Source of the DNA: an uncultured Flavobacteriaceae bacterium
GTDB lineage: Bacteria > Bacteroidota > Bacteroidia > Flavobacteriales > Flavobacteriaceae
Reading direction: 5' to 3'
Length of the DNA: 64,000 nucleotides
Assembly: GCA_943789305.1 (NCBI GenBank)
Contig: CALSTP010000001.1
Coordinates: 1,195,178 to 1,259,177 of the forward strand
Numbering within the stretch: the first letter of the stretch is position 1; every line of letters starts with the position of its first letter. The notes under the pieces are model-generated. The model worked only from the letters and a program-made list of their open reading frames with translations. It had not been told where the DNA came from and did not search any database. This document shows positions 58,659 through 64,000 of the stretch, in pieces. The position numbers were made by a program, and so were the translations under genes.

Positions 58659-59610
58659 ATACCAGAAGGTCACTAATAAAATATAAATATAGTCCCAATA
58701 GTATTATTCCGTTGAATCGATTAAGGTGATTATCCTTTGGAATGAGAACCATTATAAGAACAAGCAATGATATTAAAAACATCCAGACCAAATCATTTGA
58801 AATAATATTCAAGTCTTGCACTTCAATAGGCATAATCATGGAAGTAATCCCCATGACAGCTAGAATGTTAAATACATTAGAGCCAATTAAATTACCTAAT
58901 GATATTGCTTTTTCTTTTCTAATAATCGCAATTATGGAGGCTGAAAGTTCGGGAATGCTTGTACCTATTGATATTATTGAAATCCCAATAATACGTTCAC
59001 TTACCCCCATAAGAGAAGCTAGAGAAACTGCTCCTTTGACAAGAGTTTCTGACCCTAACCACAAAGCAAAACCACCTGCTAATATGTATTGAAGTGTTTG
59101 TCTAAGATTTAATAACTCAAAATCTTGAGATTCAGCTATGTCATTTTTAGAAAACTTCTGCCCTTTCAATAAGTAAAAAATGAATACCACTAAAACCAAA
59201 AACATGAATGCCCCTTCAATTGATGAAAGAATCCCATCAAAAGCGATCATTACAATAAATAAAAGAGTGGAAAACATCATCATAGGCCAATCGGTTTTAA
59301 AAAAACTTTTAGGAACTACAATAGGAGTTATCAAAACAGTAATAGCAAGAACAAAAGCCAGGTTTGCAATATTGGACCCAACGATGTTCCCCAAAGCAAT
59401 ATCTGGATATCCCGATAAAGCTGATTGAATACTGACTATAAGTTCAGGTGCTGAGGTAGCAAATGATACCACTGTCATACCAATTACTACTCTAGGAATA
59501 GACAAATTTAAAGAAAGAGAGACGGAGGACTTTAATAACCAGTCTCCACCCTTTATCAACAACACCAATCCAACAACGATCGCTATAAAAGCCATACTAA
59601 AAATTTTCAC
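58657..59610 (-). CDS. Calcium/sodium antiporter (CaCA family)
   Basis: The 317-residue inner-membrane protein has ten predicted helices and two internal alpha repeats. The first is FATSAPELIVSI followed by GNIVGSNIANL; the second is SIGTSIPELSASI followed by GNLIGSNVFNI. These match YrbG-like Na+/Ca2+ exchangers. It appears monocistronic, starting 175 bases after the TPR regulator stop. Confidence 0.94.
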   Translation of the reverse strand: MKIFSMAFIAIVVGLVLLIKGGDWLLKSSVSLSLNLSIPRVVIGMTVVSFATSAPELIVSIQSALSGYPDIALGNIVGSNIANLAFVLAITVLITPIVVPKSFFKTDWPMMMFSTLLFIVMIAFDGILSSIEGAFMFLVLVVFIFYLLKGQKFSKNDIAESQDFELLNLRQTLQYILAGGFALWLGSETLVKGAVSLASLMGVSERIIGISIISIGTSIPELSASIIAIIRKEKAISLGNLIGSNVFNILAVMGITSMIMPIEVQDLNIISNDLVWMFLISLLVLIMVLIPKDNHLNRFNGIILLGLYLYFISDLLV

Positions 59611-59785
59611 GAATATACATCATCCCAGAAAATCATGAGGTGTATTCCATAAAATCCTTTTAAATAAATATTCACGATGTCAATTTATAAATATATTTGA
59701 TTGGTTAATTATGAAAATCATGAGTAGAATTACTTTAATGCTTAAATATTCCAACACCTATAAGAGTTTTCAATGGTTTATTGAA

Positions 59786-61519
59786 TTAAATACTATGCAG
59801 AAAAGTGATTAGATTATTATTTTTCTCCAGAGAAAGTTTCTTTTTTAAACGGTATTTTTGACTTTCAACAGTTCGAATTGATGAACCAGTCAATTGTGCT
59901 ATTTCCTGTGTATTTTGATTCATTTTTAAGTAAGCACATAGCTTAAGATCTTGTTGGGTAAGTTTAGATTCAATGAAAATCAGGTTTTTGAAAAAGTCTG
60001 GATAAACTTCTTCAAATTGTTGCTCAAAACGAGTGTTTATTTTTTCAGAATTTAAAATCATCTTAATTTTATCTTGAATCAATTTGGTGGGATCTTGAAA
60101 TGTTTTAGAAGCCTTATTTTTTTCAATACTATCGAGCAAATAATTTAAATTTTTGTTCCGCTGAGTAATGTAGTTCGATTTATTAATTAATTGAATTTTT
60201 TTGTGATTCAATTCATTTTCTAGTATTTTCTTTTCGTTTTGAGATTTTTCTGTTTTTTCTTTTTGAAGATTGAAATTTAATCTTAAAGATATCAATGAAA
60301 AAAATAAAATAGTTGCTCCAATTATCAATATGTATAAGTAAGTGTTGTATTGAATTTTATTTTGGGTAAGTTCTGACCTTTTTTCATTTAACAAAAGGTT
60401 TGATTCCAATTCGTTGAATTTTTCTCCAATTTTGAAAACTGATCCAAACGATGCTTGACTGAGCAACGAGTCCTTTATTCTGATCAAATTTGTGTAATCT
60501 TTTTTCTTGATATATACTCCCTCAAGAATTTTAAAATTTCTTTTTTTTTCACTAGAAAAAAGATTTCCTTTAATTCTATTTAAATTATTTTGAGCAATAG
60601 ACAATGCTTTGTTGAGTTTATTTAACCCCAAATAGCACTCGCCTATATCCGATTCAATAACAGGAAGATCAACTGGAAACTTATTCAACAATTCTAATGC
60701 TTTTGAATAATAATCAATAGCTACTTGGTAGTTATTTTGAAGTTGATAATATTTTCCCATTAGCGAGAATGAATATCCATAATTCCTCATCAAGTAGCTT
60801 TCTTCGAGCTTGTCATTTTCTATTGAGGTTTTACCTTCATCGAACAATCTTTGAATTTCAGAAAAATAGCTGTTGACTTTAAACAAATCTCTCTTTTTCA
60901 TGTTTAAACTCATCAAACCCAGATTGGAATACATCAAATCTTCAACCTTGTTGTTGTTTTTTCTGATTTCATAAGATTTCAAATATAGGATTTCGGCTTG
61001 TTCATAATTTTCTCTATGTAAATCTATCATTGCTAAATTGTCGTAAACTGTTGAAAAACCATAGTTTTTAGCTTCTTGGTTTTTGTACAAACTAAAATTA
61101 TCCAGCGCGTCATAATAAAATTTTTCTGCCTTTTTGAAGTTTTTATTATTGAAATAAATGTTGCCAATATTCAATAAAACCCAAGGAGGTAAATTGACTT
61201 CTTTTTCTAATCTATCCTCTGATGGAATGGCTTGAAATAGCTTCAATGATTCGTCGTAAAAGTCTAAAGCTTCAGCATCTAGATTCCTACTAGCTAATAT
61301 TTCACCTACTAAAGTATTAACAGAAAGATGATTTATGGTGGGCTTGTTGTAATCTGCAATATTTAATACTTCAAATCCAAAAGCTACTGCTTTATCAGGA
61401 TCAGAATTCTTGTAAAAAATAACAGAATCCTTAAGGCTGATAATTTTTTGTTCTAAGTCGTCTTGATATAGACTCGGATTAACGAATAGAAATACAGATA
61501 AAAGAGCTTTTAAAAACAT
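59786..61519 (-). CDS. TPR-containing LuxR-type transcriptional regulator, membrane-anchored
   Basis: The 577-residue protein has a signal or membrane segment (residues 1-17), about five to six tetratricopeptide repeats over 50-370 (YDESLKLF, KAEKFYYDALDNF, QAEILYLKSYEIRK, AIDYYSKALELL). A single transmembrane helix follows at about 391-410 (YLYILIIGATILFFSLISL), then a coiled coil (about 415-470) and a C-terminal helix-turn-helix (LTQQDLKLCAYLKMNQ, then GSSIRTVESQKYRLKKK). This architecture occurs widely in Flavobacteriaceae as a one-component sensor: periplasmic TPR, cytosolic DNA binding. The target is unknown. Confidence 0.9.
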   Translation of the reverse strand: MFLKALLSVFLFVNPSLYQDDLEQKIISLKDSVIFYKNSDPDKAVAFGFEVLNIADYNKPTINHLSVNTLVGEILASRNLDAEALDFYDESLKLFQAIPSEDRLEKEVNLPPWVLLNIGNIYFNNKNFKKAEKFYYDALDNFSLYKNQEAKNYGFSTVYDNLAMIDLHRENYEQAEILYLKSYEIRKNNNKVEDLMYSNLGLMSLNMKKRDLFKVNSYFSEIQRLFDEGKTSIENDKLEESYLMRNYGYSFSLMGKYYQLQNNYQVAIDYYSKALELLNKFPVDLPVIESDIGECYLGLNKLNKALSIAQNNLNRIKGNLFSSEKKRNFKILEGVYIKKKDYTNLIRIKDSLLSQASFGSVFKIGEKFNELESNLLLNEKRSELTQNKIQYNTYLYILIIGATILFFSLISLRLNFNLQKEKTEKSQNEKKILENELNHKKIQLINKSNYITQRNKNLNYLLDSIEKNKASKTFQDPTKLIQDKIKMILNSEKINTRFEQQFEEVYPDFFKNLIFIESKLTQQDLKLCAYLKMNQNTQEIAQLTGSSIRTVESQKYRLKKKLSLEKNNNLITFLHSI

Positions 61520-61520
61520 T

Positions 61521-61598
61521 TTACTTTTTTAAAAAAACAAATAACAATGTGGCAAGCACAAAAACTATAACAATTTCAATGAAATGTTTTAATTTCAT
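61521..61598 (-). CDS. Candidate 25-residue single-helix membrane peptide
   Basis: ATG at 61598 opens a 25-codon frame, MKLKHFIEIVIVFVLATLLF and then VFLKK. It is a near-perfect single membrane helix flanked by lysines. The TAA is one base before the regulator ATG (TAAAATG), so translational coupling is possible. The lack of a run-on frame and the Lys-flanked helix support reality, but such short frames arise by chance in AT-rich DNA. Confidence 0.4.
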   Translation of the reverse strand: MKLKHFIEIVIVFVLATLLFVFLKK

Positions 61599-61746
61599 AT
61601 GATTTATAAATATATTAAATAATTTAATCCTATCACTTTACTCTACTTTCTTTACCTAATAACACACCTACAAAATGTTCATCAATGACTTTATTTTCTT
61701 ATTGTAAGATTATTCTTAAAATCATTCAGTAAAAAGTAAAAAGGTT

Positions 61747-61890
61747 TTATTCTTTACTCTTTTTATTTTTATTATTGAAAAACTTTTTACGTTCAGCTAA
61801 AAACTGTTCTCTAGAATATGTTTTACCATTGAAGGATAATGACTTAACCCCTTTAGGTATATCGTTCTGGAAAATGAAATCGTCCAACAT
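61747..61890 (-). CDS. Small protein, 47 residues (sORF family member 1)
   Basis: The frame encodes a 47-residue protein containing IPKGVKSLSFNGKTYSREQF, then LAERKK and a Lys/Asn-rich tail. A second small frame at 63494-63628 has a closely matching VPKSGVQLYWNNKRYTKEEL in the same position. The shared pattern is (I/V)PK-x3-x3-[FW]-N-x-K-x-Y-[ST]-[RK]-E-x-[FL]-L. Shared amino acids despite differing DNA support translation. Function is unknown. Confidence 0.55.
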   Translation of the reverse strand: MLDDFIFQNDIPKGVKSLSFNGKTYSREQFLAERKKFFNNKNKKSKE

Positions 61891-62247
61891 AATATAATAT
61901 TTAAACAAAATTACAACAGTTAAATCCCTTTGACAATTATTTAATACTTCATTACTACTGCGTTTTTTTATTTCTATTTGTTACAAAATAACTCCTAAAA
62001 CAGCTTCCTCATAATTACAAAAAACTTAAAAAACTATGTGAATTGTAGAAGAATAAAGGCATTGAATACGTTACAAAGCCAAAATCCTTCTCCAAAAAAA
62101 GAAAAAACATCTCAACTAAAATATGTCTCAGATATCTTTATAGATTTTGATTTGATATCAAAACAAAGTATTATATTTGCCCACGAATTAAAGATGATTT
62201 GGTTTATAGAAGTTTATACAAATTCGCATTCTTAATTCATCATCTAT
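61891..62247. other. Intergenic region left of tRNA-Arg
   Basis: This region of about 360 bases holds a weak ORF (62038-62235, GTG start, no family resemblance) that I do not accept as a gene. I see no terminator or repeat. Confidence 0.5.
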
Positions 62248-62321
62248 GGCCTCGTAGCATAACTGAATAGTGCACTTGATTACGGCTCAAGAGGTTGCAG
62301 GTTTGAATCCTGCCGAGGTCA
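62248..62321 (+). tRNA. tRNA-Arg (anticodon ACG)
   Basis: The 74-nt cloverleaf has acceptor GGCCTCG/CGAGGTC (one G-U), D stem GCAT/GTGC, anticodon stem CTTGA/TCAAG with loop TTACGGC, and T arm GCAGG-TTTGAAT-CCTGC. The anticodon ACG (read as inosine at 34) is for Arg CGN codons. The discriminator is A and CCA is not encoded. Confidence 0.95.
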
Positions 62322-62324
62322 CTA

Positions 62325-62356
62325 AGGCTCAGCTAATTAAAGGCTGGGCTTTTTCT
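62325..62356 (+). terminator. Terminator downstream of tRNA-Arg
   Basis: AAGGCTCAGC - TAATTAAA - GGCTGGGCTTTTTC can fold into a stem with G-U pairs and a following T-tract, 4 bases after the tRNA. Confidence 0.6.
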
Positions 62357-62358
62357 TT

Positions 62359-62378
62359 GGGTGACAGATGGGGTGACA
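62359..62378 (+). repeat. Direct repeat GGGTGACA x2 just past tRNA-Arg
   Basis: GGGTGACA occurs at 62359-62366 and 62371-62378, 12 bases apart. Short direct repeats beside a tRNA can be an arm-type site for an integrase, but no integrase is in the window. Confidence 0.4.
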
Positions 62379-62553
62379 AGTATCTTAATTGGTCCTCTCT
62401 ATCGGATAGCTGTTCTTATTTCCGTTATCTCTTCTAATCGGTTGCTAACCAGGACTTATGTAAGTAATTGATATGTAAGGTGTACTTTACATTTTATATA
62501 GTCTCTGAGTTCGGTGTTTCATATCGGAGTTGACGCATAGCGGATTAGTCTTG

Positions 62554-62610
62554 GCAGAGTTACCTTGCTTTAAAATTAGTATATTGAATAAAATTAGATT
62601 TATGAAAAAG
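62554..62610 (+). repeat. Repeat R2, copy 1 (leader of unit 1)
   Basis: The block begins GCAGAGTTACC, contains ATTAGTATATTG and ends at ATGAAAAAG, the start of the lipoprotein gene. It matches 63104-63162 at most positions; mismatches fall mainly between the conserved blocks. It probably carries the promoter and leader of each gene. Confidence 0.75.
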
Positions 62611-63048
62611 CTAGTTCTTCTTTTACTTTTAACCAATGTAGCACTATCCTGTTCCAAAGATGGCTCAAATATTGACCCACATCTCGGGGATTTTATTTGT
62701 ACGGTAGATTATGTTGAATTGAAAAATAATTCATCTGCAAAAATAAAATTTGACATTTCGTATAATGGCGAAGAAGAGAGTTATATTGTTGATGAAAACT
62801 ATGAATTTTCTAATGACACTTATTCTGTTGGGGACGAATTAGTGAATATTAATAGTTTTGTAATTAATGGAAATCAAGCTACTTTCAACTTCTATTATGG
62901 CTCAAATCTTGGAGCTTTTTGTAAAAATATATTTAATGCAATACCTCCTCACAATCACGACCCTTTTGGAGCAGAAGCAGAGAAAACAGAATCAGATAAG
63001 GGTGTAGGACGTTGGAAAATCAAAAAGAAAACACCAATGTCAAATTAA
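62602..63048 (+). CDS. Small lipoprotein of unknown family (unit 1 gene)
   Basis: The start at 62602 (ATGAAAAAG) is set by the lipoprotein signal (LLLLLTNVALSC17-SKDG); a longer frame upstream has no family sense. The 148-residue product has beta-strand-like segments (CTVDYVELKNNSSAKIKFDI, ATFNFYYGSNLG) and ends with a Lys-rich tail. Two extra Cys (FICTV, AFCKN) could form a disulfide. No family recognised. It lies between repeats R2 (upstream) and R1 (downstream). Confidence 0.75.
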   Translation: MKKLVLLLLLTNVALSCSKDGSNIDPHLGDFICTVDYVELKNNSSAKIKFDISYNGEEESYIVDENYEFSNDTYSVGDELVNINSFVINGNQATFNFYYGSNLGAFCKNIFNAIPPHNHDPFGAEAEKTESDKGVGRWKIKKKTPMSN

Positions 63049-63066
63049 TTAATAATGCCAACTAAT

Positions 63067-63103
63067 CCTGTAACACATTCCAATCTCATCTATTCAGAGA
63101 CTA
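63067..63103 (+). repeat. Repeat R1, copy 1
   Basis: The 37-bp block starts CCTGTAACACATTCC and ends ATTCAGAGACTA. It is identical to 63372-63408 except at two positions. It follows the unit 1 gene by 18 bases and abuts the R2 copy of unit 2. Confidence 0.85.
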
Positions 63104-63162
63104 GCAGAGTTACCCTCCCTTTAATATTAGTATATTGCGATAAATTAGATTTTATGAAAAAG
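63104..63162 (+). repeat. Repeat R2, copy 2 (leader of unit 2)
   Basis: This is the second copy of the block at 62554-62610, beginning GCAGAGTTACC and ending ATGAAAAAG. It starts exactly where R1 copy 1 ends. Confidence 0.75.
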
Positions 63163-63345
63163 TCAAAATTTATTTATTCTATGAGAACAAGGATAATTGT
63201 AATTTGTCTGTTTGTATTTTTAACACTTTACATTGGAAGTTTATTTACAGACATTATTAAGGAAAACCCTATATATGAAGGTGGTTTTTGGTTTACCATT
63301 TTGGCTTGGATAATCACAATGTATTTTGACGGAAAAGCTAAATAA
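63154..63345 (+). CDS. Small membrane protein, 63 residues (unit 2 gene)
   Basis: The start at 63154 is aligned with the same ATGAAAAAG as in unit 1. The product has two predicted membrane helices (about 15-32, IIVICLFVFLTLYIGSLF, and about 42-56, FWFTILAWIITMYF), with a basic N-terminus and charged ends. It is not related in sequence to the unit 1 protein. Function is unknown. Confidence 0.65.
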   Translation: MKKSKFIYSMRTRIIVICLFVFLTLYIGSLFTDIIKENPIYEGGFWFTILAWIITMYFDGKAK

Positions 63346-63371
63346 TTATAGATTAAAAAAACCCATCTAAA

Positions 63372-63408
63372 CCTGTAACACATTCCGATCTTATCTATTC
63401 AGAGACTA
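63372..63408 (+). repeat. Repeat R1, copy 2
   Basis: The second 37-bp copy, 35 of 37 bases identical to 63067-63103, lies 26 bases after the unit 2 gene. No R2 copy follows it. Confidence 0.85.
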
Positions 63409-63493
63409 CGTTAATACATAGGCTCTTCAACTACATAGCATTAAATTCAAAAAAAAGAGTTTGGTAATTAATCAAACTGCAAAATACTATCGT

Positions 63494-63628
63494 CTAACTT
63501 TTACTTTCAATCTCGTTTTTAATTTTTAATAATTCCTCTTTTGTATATCTTTTATTATTCCAATACAACTGAACGCCTGATTTAGGAACTACTAAATTTT
63601 TAAAAAAAGCTTTTTCCAAATTATTCAT
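63494..63628 (-). CDS. Small protein, 44 residues (sORF family member 2)
   Basis: The frame starts MNNLEKAFFKNLVVPKSGVQ and continues LYWNNKRYTKEELLKIKNE to a TAG stop. It matches the small protein at 61747-61890 in the pattern (I/V)PK..(F/W)N-x-K-x-Y(S/T)(R/K)E. It is basic and helical at the C-terminus. Function is unknown. Confidence 0.5.
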   Translation of the reverse strand: MNNLEKAFFKNLVVPKSGVQLYWNNKRYTKEELLKIKNEIESKS

Positions 63629-63788
63629 AATCAATAAAATTTAAAAATAGATTTTAAAAGCTTTTTGTTAATTTAAATTCACAAAATTTTATAGTAGAAT
63701 ATTCATATCTTACTTAATGTTATCAAATATTTGATTGAAAAACAGCTTCAAATGTAACTTTGCCAGTACTTAAGTTTGTGAGATAGAT

Positions 63789-64000
63789 TTAGTAATCTGA
63801 ATTCTTTTGAAAAAAAGCTTGGACATCTCTATTTGAATTCATTGTTATAGCAGATCGACACTTGCCAGGGCCTGCCCAACATCCATAGGGTTGATTATCA
63901 TTATCTGTTCCTTCCCACCTATCAAATACATACCCATCATCTGGAGTTGCTGTAACTGTTATTGTTGCTCCCTCGTTATATATTCCATTAGCGTCTGGTG
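63789..64000 (-). CDS. InlB-type repeat protein, C-terminal fragment (cut by window end)
   Basis: The last 70 codons of a larger protein are visible, ending in TAA at 63789. The sequence GIYNEGATITVTATPDDGYVF followed by DRWEG and ending NRDVQAFFQKN is the divergent InlB B-repeat domain, typical of large secreted or surface adhesins. Unusually, a Cys pair is inserted (YGCWAGPGKC). The 5' part lies off the right edge. Confidence 0.8.
   Translation of the reverse strand, partial: PDANGIYNEGATITVTATPDDGYVFDRWEGTDNDNQPYGCWAGPGKCRSAITMNSNRDVQAFFQKNSDY

Noticed and set aside
62038-62235. 65-codon ORF left of tRNA-Arg
   Set aside because: GTG start, no recognisable motif, composition close to random AT-rich sequence.
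62489-62515. Inverted copy of the R1 end (TAGTCTCTGA) upstream of unit 1
   Set aside because: Only 10 bases match; the rest of R1 does not align, so it may be chance.
63067-63162. R1-R2 junction as a canonical integron attC site
   Set aside because: Only the outer GTAAC/GTTAC ends match; the 7-base core consensus matches 5 of 7, and no long imperfect hairpin was seen.

Overview
The window is a low-GC chromosomal segment of a marine-type member of the Flavobacteriaceae (Bacteroidota). This rests on the Bacteroidota-type 16S rRNA, promoters of the TTG-N18..21-TAnnTTTG type (seen upstream of the rRNA operon, nusB and grpE), and lineage-typical genes: DUF4294, DUF3276, DUF2795, long NusB, type III glutamine synthetase, DUF3570/DUF4266, and a cyclophilin-FKBP fusion. 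No species name can be given from the sequence alone.

Layout. 1-1.2 kb: 5' part of a 16S rRNA gene on the minus strand, with its promoter near 1.36-1.39 kb. 1.6-8.7 kb: DUF4294 protein, M42 peptidase, pyrD, a nusB-DUF1573-yajC operon, an ABC exporter and a DUF3276 protein. 8.8-15.7 kb: M14 peptidase, Mpo1-like protein, thioredoxin-fold protein, dual immunophilin, recQ. 15.8-22.5 kb: envelope genes (kpsF, tatC, lptB, pssA, lnt), then a methyltransferase-like gene whose catalytic core is gone, a 49-residue membrane peptide, a cobalamin adenosyltransferase and a DUF2795 protein. 22.6-28.4 kb: secA, sterol desaturase family protein, glycosyltransferase. 28.4-30.9 kb: a decay zone with a twice-frameshifted membrane protein, intact msrA and a frameshifted aldose epimerase. 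30.9-39.3 kb, minus strand: PAP2 phosphatase, MATE transporter, M28 peptidase, MscS channel with an NtrC-type regulator, dnaJ-grpE, and an SDR epimerase. 39.3-43.3 kb: mnmD (apparently without an ATG start), ilvE, MazG-like protein, SRPBCC protein, crcB. 43.6-46.3 kb: PII-ammonium transporter-porin operon. 46.4-50 kb: purU, hydrolase, pyrF, prfA. 50.0-53.9 kb: five overlapping genes that look like an exported flavin/redox module (lipoprotein, thioredoxin, ApbE, DUF4266, DUF3570). 53.9-58.6 kb: purM and two divergent glutamine synthetases (types III and II). 58.7-61.6 kb: Ca/Na antiporter and a TPR/LuxR-type regulator preceded by a 25-codon membrane peptide.

61.6-64 kb differs from the rest. 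It is sparse and contains tRNA-Arg(ACG), two very small related proteins, and two tandem cassette-like units. Each unit has a leader repeat (R2), one ORF and a trailing repeat (R1), and the units abut at base 63103/63104. An InlB-type repeat protein is cut by the window end. This is the best candidate for something undescribed. The second most interesting feature is the ApbE/DUF3570/DUF4266 operon.

The nitrogen genes form a coherent set in two places: ammonium entry (porin, Amt), sensing (PII) and assimilation (GSII, GSIII). C-rich motifs (TATACCCC and ACCC-N8..11-GGGGGTA) occur in the upstream regions of both clusters.
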